55,019 nucleotides of DNA from an uncultured Acidimicrobiaceae bacterium (GCA_947258985.1 CAMYKI010000033.1:1-55019), one strand, 5' to 3'; shown: positions 26,592 to 36,075, counted from the stretch's first letter. A program made the numbers and translations. Notes: generated by a model not told the origin, from the sequence alone.

Positions 26592-27128
26592 CTACTCCTT
26601 CTCATAGCGCCACAGTTCGGCGCCCCCGAATCGTCTCTGGTCGACGAGGACAAGATCCCCGAGCCTGGAAGGCAGGTCGTCCCCGTACCTCCGATGCACT
26701 ACGACAACCGCACCTTGCGTCAACAGCGGAGACAACTTGTCGACTGTCTCCACGACGGACGCTAGCGGGACCGCATACGGAGGGTCAACGAATGCAATGC
26801 CAAAGACCTGCGCGCACCGCACCAGGTACGCGTCCACGTCGGACGCAACTACCGTCCCACCCAAGCCGATCGCGTCGAGATTTGCCCGCAATGCGTCGAG
26901 TGCGGCGCGGTCCTTCTCAACGAATACCGCCGACTCCGCACCCCGGCTCAGCGCCTCCAGACCCATCGAACCGCTCCCAGCGTAGAGATCTAGAACCCGG
27001 GCGTTGGGCAGACGGGCGGCAATAGAAGAGAACAGGGACTCGCGCATTCGGTCCGTCATCGGTCGCGTCGTGTCTCCACGCGGGGCGACGAGACGTCGAC
27101 TCTTGGCCAGACCCGCAATGATCCTCAT
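26592..27128 (-). CDS. rsmD: 16S rRNA (guanine966-N2)-methyltransferase RsmD
   Basis: 178 residues. The N-terminus RIIAGLAKSRRL and TRPMTDRMRESLFS are diagnostic. SAM motif I is VLDLYAGSGSMGLEALSRGA, and the catalytic motif is FVDPPY. It methylates G966 in the 30S decoding region. The start overlaps the recG stop (ATGA). Confidence 0.95.
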   Translation of the reverse strand: MRIIAGLAKSRRLVAPRGDTTRPMTDRMRESLFSSIAARLPNARVLDLYAGSGSMGLEALSRGAESAVFVEKDRAALDALRANLDAIGLGGTVVASDVDAYLVRCAQVFGIAFVDPPYAVPLASVVETVDKLSPLLTQGAVVVVHRRYGDDLPSRLGDLVLVDQRRFGGAELWRYEKE

Positions 27129-29305
27129 GATCGGAACAGCCAGGCGACATCCTCACCAAGCATGGCTTGCACCTCTTCCTGGATGAGGGGGTGGCCGTCC
27201 AGCTCGGGATCGCCGGCGACCATCGCAAACGCCTCCTCGCGGGCAGCAATGAGCAAGTCGGTATCTCGGAGGATGTCGGCCAGTCTCAGGTCCTTTGCCC
27301 CCGCCTGCTTGGCTCCGAAGACCGTACCCTGCCCCCGAATCCGAAGGTCCTCTTCAGCCAAGCGGAACCCGTCGGTCGTTGCCACCATCGCCGCAATTCG
27401 TTCCTCGCCCTCAGGCGTCGTCGGGTCGGCGACGAGGACACACGTTGCCTGGTCGGCTCCACGACCCACCCGGCCCCGCAGCTGATGCAATTGGCTCAGG
27501 CCGAATCTGTCGGCATCCTCAATCACCATCACCGTCGCGTTGGAAACATCGATCCCGACCTCGATGACGGTCGTAGCCACGAGAACATCGATCTCCCCGT
27601 CACGGAATCTCTGCATTACCCCGTCCTTGTCCGAGGGCCGGAGCTGCCCGTGGATGAGCCCGAGCTCGAGTTCTGGAAACACCTTCTGCAGGCGCTCGTA
27701 CTCGGTGGTCGCCGATGCCGCCTCGAGCGCATCACTGTCTTCGACAAGAGGACAAACAACGAAGGCCTGCCGTCCCATCGCTGTTTCATTGCGAACGATG
27801 GAGTAGACATCATCGAGATCGAGCTGATCTTTCCTCTTGTGGATCGTGCGAACCGGCAGGCGTCCCGGTGGCATCTCATCGAGTACCGAAACGTCCAGAT
27901 CCCCGTACAGAGTCATAGCCAGCGTACGCGGTATAGGTGTCGCCGTCATGATGAGGAGATCGGGGTCGTAGCCCTCAGCCTTCTCCCGCAGCTGGACCCT
28001 CTGGTAAACCCCGAATCGATGCTGCTCGTCCACCACCGCGATCCCGAGGCGGGCGAAGTCAACACCCTCCTGGATAAGGGCATGGGTTCCTACGACCAGA
28101 TCAACCTCGGCATCTGAAATCCAGGAGAGTACGTCGGATCGCTTTGCCGTCCCGGCAGGGAGGAAATTGACCTCGGCATTGTTCGATGTCAGCAGCGCCA
28201 TACGCACACCGCGATCGGTCCGCTCTTCCGATTCGAACAGGCTGCCGGTTCCCGCGTTTCCGAGCGGATCGATGGCCTCCGGGGCCAGGTCGGCGTCCGC
28301 CAACATGCCGCGTATGCCCAGGTAGTGCTGCTCGGCAAGCACTTCAGTTGGAGCCATAACCGCACCCTGGTAGTTACTTTGGATCCCGGTGAGGAGCGCC
28401 GCCACGGCAACTGCGGTCTTCCCCGATCCGACTTCTCCCTGAAGCAGGCGATGCATCGGGTGAGCCGATGTCATATCCCCCTGGATCTGCTCGATTGCAC
28501 GATGCTGCGCCCCGGTGAGGTCGTATGGAAGCGCACTCACGAACGAGCCGACGACCGGGGCATCTGCATCATGTACAACACCGGTGGCTTCGTCGACCTG
28601 GCGGCGCTTGCGCAATGCAAGTGCTATCTCCAGCCGGAACAGTTCGTCATACGCAAGCCGCCGACGCGCCGGCTCGACGTCCGAACTCGCTTCGGGGAAG
28701 TGAATGTCGGTCATCGCCTGATCGCGGCCAACTAGTTCCTGCCGGAGGAGCATCTCGGCGGGAAGGACCTCGGTGACCGGACGTGACCTGCCGAGCGCAT
28801 TGTGGATCGCATCTCTCATCTTCGTTGGCGAAAGCCCTCCTGCAGACGGATGAATCGGCACAACCCGCCCGACAAGCAGAGAATCGCCCAGGTCGAGACG
28901 AGCCATATCCGGGCTCTTCATCTGAAGCCGACCGCGGAATCGTTCCGCCTTACCAGACAGGATCACCTCCGAACCTTCAGCGACCTTGATGTAGGGGTTG
29001 AACCAAACGGCAGTCATGACGTTGGTACCGTCGGTTATCTGGGCGTCGATCATGGTGCGATTGCGCGAAATGCGACGTTTTCGCACGCTGAGCACGGTGC
29101 CACCCACCGTTACCTCCTCTGCAAGGGGCACGGCGGAGAGATCGAAGAGCTGGGATCTATCCAGGTAGCGACGGGGAACATGCAGCAACAGATCCGCAAC
29201 CGATTCGATGCCGGCGTCACTAAGCCGCTTGACGCTGCGGGGCCCGATGCCCTTGACGAGATCGGGGGGAAGTTCCGTGAGGTATGCGAGAGATCTGCCT
29301 GCCAT
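27125..29305 (-). CDS. recG: ATP-dependent DNA helicase RecG
   Basis: 726 residues; remodels stalled forks and Holliday junctions. The N-terminal wedge/OB domain carries VADLLLHVPRRYLDRS. The motor has Walker A GEVGSGKTAVAVAAL, the DEQH box VVDEQHRFGVYQR, MTATPIPRTLAMTLYGDLD, and the C-terminal QLRGRVGRG. It is complete. It begins the long leftward operon that runs to smc, divergent from rpmB. A TACTTT box 6 nt before its ATG is a possible leaderless start. Confidence 0.96.
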   Translation of the reverse strand: MAGRSLAYLTELPPDLVKGIGPRSVKRLSDAGIESVADLLLHVPRRYLDRSQLFDLSAVPLAEEVTVGGTVLSVRKRRISRNRTMIDAQITDGTNVMTAVWFNPYIKVAEGSEVILSGKAERFRGRLQMKSPDMARLDLGDSLLVGRVVPIHPSAGGLSPTKMRDAIHNALGRSRPVTEVLPAEMLLRQELVGRDQAMTDIHFPEASSDVEPARRRLAYDELFRLEIALALRKRRQVDEATGVVHDADAPVVGSFVSALPYDLTGAQHRAIEQIQGDMTSAHPMHRLLQGEVGSGKTAVAVAALLTGIQSNYQGAVMAPTEVLAEQHYLGIRGMLADADLAPEAIDPLGNAGTGSLFESEERTDRGVRMALLTSNNAEVNFLPAGTAKRSDVLSWISDAEVDLVVGTHALIQEGVDFARLGIAVVDEQHRFGVYQRVQLREKAEGYDPDLLIMTATPIPRTLAMTLYGDLDVSVLDEMPPGRLPVRTIHKRKDQLDLDDVYSIVRNETAMGRQAFVVCPLVEDSDALEAASATTEYERLQKVFPELELGLIHGQLRPSDKDGVMQRFRDGEIDVLVATTVIEVGIDVSNATVMVIEDADRFGLSQLHQLRGRVGRGADQATCVLVADPTTPEGEERIAAMVATTDGFRLAEEDLRIRGQGTVFGAKQAGAKDLRLADILRDTDLLIAAREEAFAMVAGDPELDGHPLIQEEVQAMLGEDVAWLFRS

Positions 29306-29473
29306 GCCCAGAAAGTATCACCGACCGGGCTCTCACAGGACGATATTCGGACCTGGTCGGTGCATTGACGGAGCCGAGTTCGCTTCGATGCCGTGGTTTA
29401 CTACCCTTACGGCTCATTCGGCGGGGCGGAAACGCTGGTACACTCCGCCGCCGCCTCAGGAGGTTTCCCCGTC

Positions 29474-29662
29474 ATGTCATATCGTTGTGAGGTCTGCGGC
29501 AAAGAGCCGTGGGTCGGAAAGCAAGTCAGTTTCTCGCACAAGCGCTCTAGCCGCCGCTGGCTGCCGAACATTCAACGCGTGCGCGTGCGCCACGGCAACA
29601 ACAGCAAGCGCATCCGCGTGTGCACGTCCTGCATCAAGGCAGGCAAGGTCGAAAAGGCCTAG
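29474..29662 (+). CDS. rpmB: 50S ribosomal protein L28 (zinc-binding form)
   Basis: 62 residues starting [20 protein letters not shown], with a second Cys pair in VCTSCIKAG. This is the C+ form that binds zinc. An AGGAGG ribosome-binding site lies 9 nt before the ATG at 29474; the frame is open further upstream but without family resemblance. A candidate -10 (TACACT) lies about 40 bp upstream of the start. Confidence 0.95.
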   Translation: MSYRCEVCGKEPWVGKQVSFSHKRSSRRWLPNIQRVRVRHGNNSKRIRVCTSCIKAGKVEKA

Positions 29663-29664
29663 CC

Positions 29665-29877
29665 GTGCAGGGTGTAGTCAAGGTTTTCGATCCCAAAACA
29701 GGCGTAGGCATCATTCTCAGCGACGCCGATGAGCGCGAGGTGTTGCTCCGTCCCGGATCGCTCGAAGGTTCCCTGTTTCGCATGCTGCGCCAGGGTCAGC
29801 GAGTGGTATTCGACGCTACCGAGCAGGACGGTGCCCTGGTAGCGGGCAATCTCAGATTCGGCGCGGACGGCAAGTAG
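29665..29877 (+). CDS. Small cold-shock-domain-like protein with degenerate RNA-binding motifs
   Basis: 70 residues starting at a GTG 2 nt after the rpmB stop. The pattern QGVVKVFDPKTGVGIILSD, then VLLRPGSL and a closing QRVVFDA strand, follows the five-strand cold-shock fold. In true Csp proteins RNP1 (KGFGFI) and RNP2 (VFVHF) supply stacking aromatics; here they read TGVGII and VLLRP, so the usual nucleic-acid-binding aromatics are missing. It is probably co-transcribed with rpmB. The function is unknown; it may be an OB-fold protein that no longer binds RNA by the standard surface. Confidence 0.6.
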   Translation: MQGVVKVFDPKTGVGIILSDADEREVLLRPGSLEGSLFRMLRQGQRVVFDATEQDGALVAGNLRFGADGK

Positions 29878-29899
29878 ACCGAACGGCGCTCCCCCGCGG

Positions 29900-29905
29900 T
29901 ATCAT
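29900..29905 (+). promoter_or_regulatory. -10 box (TATCAT) upstream of the Lrp-type domain gene
   Basis: TATCAT lies about 30 bp before the ATG at 29936, with a GAGGAG ribosome-binding site at 29925-29930. The gene therefore seems to have its own leadered promoter. Confidence 0.4.
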
Positions 29906-29935
29906 CGGATCAGGTGAAACCGACGAGGAGGCCCC

Positions 29936-30169
29936 ATGGTTGAGGCATACGTTCTGATTCAGACGGAAGTCGGCAAGGCAGCTGAGGTTGCGAAGAGGAT
30001 CGCGGAGATTGCTGGTGTCACCTCGAGCGAGGCAGTGACCGGCCCCTACGATGCCGTTGTACACACCCAGGCGGAAGATGTCGACTCGTTGGGCAAGTTA
30101 GTCGTTGCCCGCATCCAGGCCGTAGAAGGCATCACGCGAACACTCACCTGCCCGGTGGTGAAGCTCTAG
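29936..30169 (+). CDS. Stand-alone Lrp/AsnC ligand-binding (RAM) domain protein
   Basis: 77 residues: MVEAYVLIQTEVGKAAEVAK, then TGPYDAVVHTQAEDVDSLGK and ITRTLTCPVVKL. This is a single alpha/beta RAM domain as found at the C-terminus of Lrp/AsnC regulators, with no DNA-binding helix-turn-helix. Such proteins bind amino acids or partner with full regulators. GAGGAG lies 5 nt before the ATG. Its neighbours give no clear pathway. Confidence 0.88.
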   Translation: MVEAYVLIQTEVGKAAEVAKRIAEIAGVTSSEAVTGPYDAVVHTQAEDVDSLGKLVVARIQAVEGITRTLTCPVVKL

Positions 30170-30203
30170 CTTCTCGCCCAATCCGTGAGCCGGCGAGTGG
30201 CCC

Positions 30204-31217
30204 CTATTCGCCGCGCAACGCCAGCTGTACCAACTCGTCGCACAGTTCGCCGTAGGTCATCCCGCTCGCCTGCCACATCGTGGGAAAGCCGGAAATCGGA
30301 GTGAAACCCGGCATTGTGTTGACCTCGTTGATGAGGAACGCGTCGCTCTTGTCCTCCAGGAAGAAGTCGACGCGCGCCAATCCTTTGCACCCGAGAGAGG
30401 CAAAGGCTCTTTCGGCCAACTCCCTGACGGTGCGGGATTGGGGCGGCGTCAATCGTGCCGGAGCAACAAACCTGCTTGATTCGTCGTTGTATTTGGAGTC
30501 GTAGTCGTACCAATCGCCCTCGATGACGATCTCCCCCGCCACCGAGGCACGGGGACCGCCCAAAACTGCGACCTCGATCTCCCGGCCGTCGATGAATTCT
30601 TCGACGATGACCTTCTGGCCGAGCTTGAATGCTCTTTCGATCGCATCCTCGAGGTCCGCTTCGGTTTCGGCTTTTGCCACTCCGACGGAAGACCCGAGTT
30701 CCGCCGGTTTCACGAAGGCCGGCAAGCCGATCTTCCGAACGATCCCATCGACCGTGCCCACCGAATCGGCCATGTCCTCAGCGAGAAGGGCGACCCAACG
30801 AGATGTAGGGATCCTCTGCTGGGTGAACAGCTGCTTTGCAAAATCCTTGTCCATCGCAACAGCCGACGCTGCCACCCCGCAACCAACGTATGGAACGTCG
30901 ATCATCTCAAACAGGCCTTGAATCGTGCCGTCCTCACCGTAAGGACCATGCAAGACCGGGAAGGCTACGTCGAACTCAATCTCATCACCCCCGGAGAGAA
31001 GACGACCCTCGGGAACACGAATGGAGACGGGACGTCCTTCGGCAACCATCGGCCGCCGCGTTTGATCGGCGAGAAACCATGATCCCGTCCGATCGATTCC
31101 GACGGAGATAACCTGATGTCCAGCATCCCTCAACGCGTCCAGTACAGCGACCGATGAGGAACAAGAGACCTCATGTTCCTCCGACCTGCCGCCGAACAAC
31201 AAGAGCACACGAGCCAT
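30204..31217 (-). CDS. ddl: D-alanine--D-alanine ligase
   Basis: 337 residues, ATP-grasp ligase making D-Ala-D-Ala for peptidoglycan. Landmarks are LLFGGRSEEHEVSCSSSVAV, FPVLHGPYGEDGTIQGLFEM, the ATP-grasp lid around FVKPAELGSSVGVAKAE, and the C-terminal FLINEVNTMPGFTPIS. The residues that favour D-Ala over D-lactate were not resolved by eye. It is divergent from the sensor-kinase gene with 54 bp between them. Confidence 0.96.
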   Translation of the reverse strand: MARVLLLFGGRSEEHEVSCSSSVAVLDALRDAGHQVISVGIDRTGSWFLADQTRRPMVAEGRPVSIRVPEGRLLSGGDEIEFDVAFPVLHGPYGEDGTIQGLFEMIDVPYVGCGVAASAVAMDKDFAKQLFTQQRIPTSRWVALLAEDMADSVGTVDGIVRKIGLPAFVKPAELGSSVGVAKAETEADLEDAIERAFKLGQKVIVEEFIDGREIEVAVLGGPRASVAGEIVIEGDWYDYDSKYNDESSRFVAPARLTPPQSRTVRELAERAFASLGCKGLARVDFFLEDKSDAFLINEVNTMPGFTPISGFPTMWQASGMTYGELCDELVQLALRGE

Positions 31218-31271
31218 GTGGAGAGGTTACCGTGACGGCAGACCAAAGGAGTCAGACGTCGGGAAACTGCT

Positions 31272-33077
31272 TTGACGACTGAAATGCCCCCAATTCGCCA
31301 TCGGGTGAGAGCGGTATACCTCGCTCTCGTTCTGTCTTGGGTTGCCTATTTCGCAGTGGCTATCGCCCGTTTCCAAGCGGACACGCCTTTCTGGAGTGAT
31401 GCTTTCCCCATATTTGGTATCGCCCTCATCGTGCTGTCGGTCGCCCCCTGGGGAAGGGTCCTTCAGTCGCTCGTGGCCGATCTGGTCATCCTCTTCTGGT
31501 CGACTCTCATCATCATGGCTGTGCTCATCCTGGGAAGAGAGGCCGATGGTGCCGTGGTGGCCATCGGGTTCCTGGGCGCAGTCATCCTGCCGGCCGTGAT
31601 CTCGCTTCGGGGCATCTACGTCGCCGCGGTTGCGATCGCGGCAACGGCAGCGTTCGCCGTCATGACCGGCAATTCCGGTCTCTCGCAGAACGCGGAAGCG
31701 GCCCGAATCACAGCTTTCGCCATCGTCGCCGGGCTCGTAGCTACCGGCGCCGGCAATCTCCACCGGCATGTCGAAGTGGCGGCACGGCGGGTTCATACGT
31801 TTGAGGAGCGGGAACGGTTCCTGTCGGAGAAGGAACAGGAATTGCAGCGACTATACGACGTCTCTCGCACCATCGGCGTCGGCAGCAACCTCTCGGAAGT
31901 GCTGCCCGAACTGGTAGGGCGTGTCGCCAACGCCCTCGAATCGCGCGTCGGCGTTGTGCTTCTGTACAGACGTGATGAGGAGGCTCTGGAAGTCATGTCG
32001 CCGATCTGGGTGGCGGGTCAAACATTGCGGGCTGAGGGCTACTCGCTGCCTTTGTCGGAGCCGAGCATTGCGCAGCAGGTTTTCACCAGTGGCGAACCGG
32101 CCGTCTTCAACGACCTCGAAGAGCGAGCCGAGGAGGCGGACGCCTTTCTCCTCGAGCTCGGGAGCCACGAGCTGGCAGCTGTGCCGCTCCGCATCGAATC
32201 ACGCCCGATCGGAGTGCTGATAACCGCAGAGAAGCGCGACAGCCACTTCACAATCAGCGACCTGGCGTTGCTCGAGTCGCTCGCCGGTCCTTCGGCCCTC
32301 GTCTTGAACCAGTTGGCCCGCTACGAGGAGGCGCAGGAGACGAGCCAAAAGGCGATCGAGCTGGCGCAACTCAAGACGGATTTTGTGAGCGTCGTCAGCC
32401 ACGAGTTGCGCACACCGCTGACCGCCATCATCGGATCGCTGAGCACCCTGCAGAGACCTCAGTTGATTCACCCTGATCCCAACGCCCAGCAGTTGATCGA
32501 CACCGCAAGCCGTCAAGCCAATCGGCTCAGATCACTCATCGAGGACCTTCTCGTCGTTTCGCGTCTCGACAACAAGGCCCTGCCGGTCCGTCCGGAGCTC
32601 ATCCACCTCCAGGATTTCGTCGAGGACACTGTGGCCCACATACCCGATGCGGCGGAGGTCACGTACGTGCAGACGGGACCGGGGGTCGATTCTGTCGAAA
32701 CCGACCCGGATCACCTGCAGCGGATACTGACGAATCTCGTGGGCAACGCCCTCAAATATGCGCCCGGGAGCCCCATCGACATTGTCGCCATGGTCAACGG
32801 CAACGAAATCTGGATGTCGGTCATCGACCACGGCGAGGGCATCCCCTACGAATTACACGACCACATATTCGACCGTTTCACCCAGCTCGCCCCCCACTAC
32901 ACACGGTCCGCGGGGGGCACCGGCCTCGGATTGTCCATCGTTCGCGGCCTGTCAGAAGTCATCGGCGGCCGGGTGTGGTTTCAGCCGACCGCGGGTGGCG
33001 GTGCCACATTCACGATTGCGCTACCCAAGGCCGCCAGGCTCCGTCAGGAGGGCTCGGAGCCAGCGGCGATCGCGTGA
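31272..33077 (+). CDS. Membrane sensor histidine kinase with GAF domain
   Basis: About 601 residues. The first 165 form five or six membrane helices with no large extracellular loop, which suggests sensing in or at the membrane. A GAF domain (about 190-340) follows, then the dimerisation box VVSHELRTPLTAII with phospho-accepting His at about 377, and the ATPase domain with NLVGNALKYAPG, DHGEGIP and GGTGLGLSIVRGL. No response regulator is adjacent. The start is either TTG at 31272 or ATG at 31284. The stop overlaps the convergent fabI gene by 34 bp. Confidence 0.93.
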   Translation: MTTEMPPIRHRVRAVYLALVLSWVAYFAVAIARFQADTPFWSDAFPIFGIALIVLSVAPWGRVLQSLVADLVILFWSTLIIMAVLILGREADGAVVAIGFLGAVILPAVISLRGIYVAAVAIAATAAFAVMTGNSGLSQNAEAARITAFAIVAGLVATGAGNLHRHVEVAARRVHTFEERERFLSEKEQELQRLYDVSRTIGVGSNLSEVLPELVGRVANALESRVGVVLLYRRDEEALEVMSPIWVAGQTLRAEGYSLPLSEPSIAQQVFTSGEPAVFNDLEERAEEADAFLLELGSHELAAVPLRIESRPIGVLITAEKRDSHFTISDLALLESLAGPSALVLNQLARYEEAQETSQKAIELAQLKTDFVSVVSHELRTPLTAIIGSLSTLQRPQLIHPDPNAQQLIDTASRQANRLRSLIEDLLVVSRLDNKALPVRPELIHLQDFVEDTVAHIPDAAEVTYVQTGPGVDSVETDPDHLQRILTNLVGNALKYAPGSPIDIVAMVNGNEIWMSVIDHGEGIPYELHDHIFDRFTQLAPHYTRSAGGTGLGLSIVRGLSEVIGGRVWFQPTAGGGATFTIALPKAARLRQEGSEPAAIA

Positions 33078-33856
33078 AAGCCGCCGTCGACGTGAACGAT
33101 CTCTCCGCTGGTCATGCGAGTCCAGTCCGATAGCAGCAGAGCAACCATCTCGCCCACCGGTCCACCGTCCGCGACGTCCCAACCAAGAGGAGCGCGGACC
33201 GCCCACTCCCGCTCGAATACCTCGAACTGCGGGATCGATTTGGCGGCAACGGTGGCGAGTGGCCCGGCCGAAACCGCATTGGCTCGAATACCGTCGGCGC
33301 CGAGATCCCTTGCGAGATAACGGGTTACCGACTGGAGCGCCGACTTGGCGACTCCCATCCAGTCGTACAATGGCCAGGCCTGGCTGTTGTCGAAGTCGAG
33401 GGCTACCACAGAGCCGCCGCCGGCTTTCACCATCAACGGCCGCAGCCCTGCCGCAAGCGTTTTGAAGGAGAACGCCGAGGTGAGGAACGCTGTGGCCGCG
33501 CTCTCGGCCGGGGTGTCGAGGAAGTTGCCTCCGAGGGCGTCGTCCGGTGCAAAAGCGATGGCGTGGACCGCGCCGTCGACGGCTCCCCAGCGCTGCTCCA
33601 AGTCTGCGACGAGTGCATCCATGTGCGCCGGCTCATTGATGTCCAGTTCGATCACATCCGGAGCATGAGGGAGACGCTTTGCCGTGCGTTCAGTGAGCCG
33701 CATTGCCCTCCCAAAGCCCGTTAGAACGATCTCGGCGCCTTGTTCAAGGGCAACCCGGGCAGCATGGAATGCGATCGAGTCGTCGGTGAGAACACCGGTA
33801 ACGACGAATCTCTTTCCTTCGAGCAGCACGGTCCCTCCTCGGTTCAGGTCGGCCAT
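33044..33856 (-). CDS. fabI: Enoyl-[acyl-carrier-protein] reductase (InhA-like FabI)
   Basis: 270 residues, SDR fold; reduces the enoyl-ACP double bond in fatty acid elongation. FVVTGVLTDDSIAFHAA is the NAD-binding start, and WMGVAKSALQSVTRYLARDL holds the catalytic Lys. DFDNSQAWPLYDWM, RANAVSAGPL and RAPLGWDVADGGPVGEMV resemble mycobacterial InhA more than E. coli FabI. A helper Tyr lies in PLYDWM. No FAS-II genes are nearby. Confidence 0.93.
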   Translation of the reverse strand: MADLNRGGTVLLEGKRFVVTGVLTDDSIAFHAARVALEQGAEIVLTGFGRAMRLTERTAKRLPHAPDVIELDINEPAHMDALVADLEQRWGAVDGAVHAIAFAPDDALGGNFLDTPAESAATAFLTSAFSFKTLAAGLRPLMVKAGGGSVVALDFDNSQAWPLYDWMGVAKSALQSVTRYLARDLGADGIRANAVSAGPLATVAAKSIPQFEVFEREWAVRAPLGWDVADGGPVGEMVALLLSDWTRMTSGEIVHVDGGFHAIAAGSEPS

Positions 33857-33883
33857 CGTAATGCGAGGCGGAACGGACCGGCG

Positions 33884-34258
33884 TCACCCTACGTTCGACC
33901 AAGCGCGTATTCCCAGACCCATAACGAACAGCAACAGGAGTCCGTACCCCAACTCAGGCCTTCTCTCCAGCTGGACTCGGTATATGTAGGCGAAGGCAAA
34001 GGTGAAGACTATGACTACCCCGTAGAAGACGTGGAAACCGTTGCCCGGTCGGATTCCTCGACCGTACAGGACGAGACCGGCGCCAACCTGGACGGCCATG
34101 GCAAGCATTGCAGCCCAGCGGGCATAGACAAACAAACGGGGTGCTTCTCTCTTTGCCAGGGCGAGAATCAGACCCCAGAAGCCGACGAGTCCCGTGCTGA
34201 CGACGGCGACCCAGAACCAGTTCTGGTGGAACGCATGCATGTCGAGGAGGGTAGTCAA
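33884..34258 (-). CDS. Four-helix membrane protein of unknown function
   Basis: 124 residues with four hydrophobic helices (about 15-35, 45-65, 75-92 and 100-118), Arg-rich between helices 2-3 and 3-4. HAFHQNWFWVAVVSTGLVG opens the first helix. No family is recognised with confidence. The start could be ATG at 34258 or 34240. It lies 27 bp upstream of fabI on the same strand and is divergent from the rRNA methyltransferase. Confidence 0.65.
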   Translation of the reverse strand: MTTLLDMHAFHQNWFWVAVVSTGLVGFWGLILALAKREAPRLFVYARWAAMLAMAVQVGAGLVLYGRGIRPGNGFHVFYGVVIVFTFAFAYIYRVQLERRPELGYGLLLLFVMGLGIRAWSNVG

Positions 34259-34309
34259 TCGGGCACCATCGATTCCCCAAGCGATGTCGCTTCAGTTAGC
34301 TTGCAGCCG

Positions 34310-35521
34310 ATGGAATTCACACCGCGCGACATGGCCCACGGAGGTTCGGCTATTGCCCGTATCGAGGGCAAGGCTTTTTTTGTCGATGGCGTCATGCCCG
34401 GAGAAACAGCCACGGGCGAAATCGAAGTCGACAAGGGATCCTGGGGGAGGATCAAGCTAGCGGAAATCGTCTCTCCCTCACCCGAAAGAGTCACGCCACG
34501 GTGCAGGCATTTCGACCGCTGCGGGGGATGCCAGTGGCAGTACGCCGGGTACGGCGCCCAATTGGAATGGAAGCAATCGATCGTTGCCGGCCAACTGGCT
34601 CACCTCGGCGGCCTGGTTGATCCACCGGTCAGGCCAACCGTCGCCCCCGGCGAGCCGTTCGGTTACCGCAACCGAATGGACTACCGCATCCGAGAAGGAC
34701 GGCCGGCGTTGCATCAGCGGCGGTCGCGCGATCTCGTGGCTCTTTCGGACTGCGACATACTCCACCCCAACCTCGCAGACGTGTTCGCCGATCTGGGCGA
34801 CCTCAGCGGCGTGCGGGCGCTGACGCTGCGAACCTCCGTCGCCACAGGCGACGTTCTGGCTGCCATCGCGGGCGACGTCCCCCGCCACGCTGCAACCACC
34901 TGGGGCTGCAACATCCTGCAGCTGGCAGACGACGGATCGCGAATCGTGCAGGGAGGCGATTTCATAGAGGAAACGGTCGCCGGCGTGCCCTTCCGAATCA
35001 CCGGGACGGCGTTCTTCCAAAACAACACCGCCGGTGCCGAGGAACTGGTCCGACTCGTGGACGAAGCGGCCGACGTCGAAGCTAACGACACTCTGCTCGA
35101 TGCATACGCTGGTGGCGGCCTTTTTGCGGCCACCGTGGGGCGCTCCGCAGGCAGGGTCCTCACCATCGAGATCGACGACGTTGCTGCCGCAGACCTGCAC
35201 GCAAACCTGAATAGAGCGGGAATCGGCGAATTCCGGATCATCCGGGCAGCTACCGAGGACGCCATCGAACGGATGGACGAATACTGGGACGTGGTGATTG
35301 CAGATCCGCCTCGCAAGGGACTCGGCGCCGACGGTGTTGACGCCATCACCGCAGCCAGCCCTCGCACGGTGGTCTACGTGTCGTGCGATCCGGCAAGCCT
35401 GGCCCGGGATGCAGGGTTGCTGGACGAGTTCGGATACGAGCTCGATTGGGTGACACCGGTGGATATGTTCCCGCAGACGTTCCACATCGAGTGCGTTGCT
35501 CGATTCAGACGTTCGAGCTGA
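34310..35521 (+). CDS. 23S rRNA (uracil-5-)-methyltransferase, RumA/RlmD family
   Basis: 403 residues. The N-terminal TRAM domain (FTPRDMAHGGSAIARIEGKA) is followed by an iron-sulfur motif with Cys in CRHFDRCGGCQW. The methyltransferase core has LLDAYAGGGLFAATVG, IADPPRKGLG and the catalytic Cys in VVYVSCDPASLARD. Which uridine is modified (U1939, U747 or a tRNA site) cannot be told from the sequence. A long open frame upstream (from 33740) is not coding because it runs antisense through the membrane-protein gene. Confidence 0.93.
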   Translation: MEFTPRDMAHGGSAIARIEGKAFFVDGVMPGETATGEIEVDKGSWGRIKLAEIVSPSPERVTPRCRHFDRCGGCQWQYAGYGAQLEWKQSIVAGQLAHLGGLVDPPVRPTVAPGEPFGYRNRMDYRIREGRPALHQRRSRDLVALSDCDILHPNLADVFADLGDLSGVRALTLRTSVATGDVLAAIAGDVPRHAATTWGCNILQLADDGSRIVQGGDFIEETVAGVPFRITGTAFFQNNTAGAEELVRLVDEAADVEANDTLLDAYAGGGLFAATVGRSAGRVLTIEIDDVAAADLHANLNRAGIGEFRIIRAATEDAIERMDEYWDVVIADPPRKGLGADGVDAITAASPRTVVYVSCDPASLARDAGLLDEFGYELDWVTPVDMFPQTFHIECVARFRRSS

Positions 35522-35564
35522 CGCGCCACAACCCCCCCTCCCCACACCGACCGCCGGGTCCGCT

Positions 35565-36029
35565 CTAGCGGCCGGCGGCGACGTCTCCGATGACAGCGTG
35601 TGACGCCGATCGGTAGTCCTCTAGACCCATGGTGATCGTCTGTGTGTGGCTGCCGCCGCGGAAAGTAACCCGGGGCGAATCAAGACGCAGATCGACGATC
35701 GTCTTCATCCCGTAGAGGTTGCCGAGGGGCGGTTCTGCCCCACGCTCGCAATCCCCGAAGGCATCGGCGAATTCCGACTCTTCGGCAAGCCGCAGACTCT
35801 CACAATCAAGGGCCTCCTTGGCCTTGGAGAGGTCAACGTGCTTGTGTCCGGGAACCACCGCCATAACGAAGTGGTCGTCCGCCATGAGAATGACCGGCTT
35901 GGCAATCTCCTTGCCGGAAACATGCTCAACTTCGGCGACGCGTGACGTCGTATAGGCGAGCGGGTGTTCGTGCACCTCATAGGGCACACCGTGGGTCAGG
36001 AGGTATTCACGGAGCTTCTCAGCAGACAT
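35565..36029 (-). CDS. YbaK/EbsC-family aminoacyl-tRNA deacylase
   Basis: 154 residues with the YbaK/ProX editing fold. VPYEVHEHPLAYTTSRVAEV and IAKPVILMADDHFVMAVVPG hold the conserved Lys used in trans-editing. GNLYGMKTIVDLRL aligns with the conserved Gly-rich loop. Family members hydrolyse mischarged tRNAs such as Cys-tRNAPro or Ala-tRNAPro. The exact substrate here is not determinable. The gene is followed by a convergent methyltransferase. Confidence 0.9.
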   Translation of the reverse strand: MSAEKLREYLLTHGVPYEVHEHPLAYTTSRVAEVEHVSGKEIAKPVILMADDHFVMAVVPGHKHVDLSKAKEALDCESLRLAEESEFADAFGDCERGAEPPLGNLYGMKTIVDLRLDSPRVTFRGGSHTQTITMGLEDYRSASHAVIGDVAAGR

Positions 36030-36075
36030 ACGTCCTCCTTGGTCACAATGTACCTGGGTAGCGCCGTTTCGGGAA

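Noticed and set aside
33740..34309. N-terminal extension of the rRNA methyltransferase (frame open from 33740)
   Set aside because: It runs antisense through the four-helix membrane protein gene and shows no methyltransferase or TRAM features before 34310.
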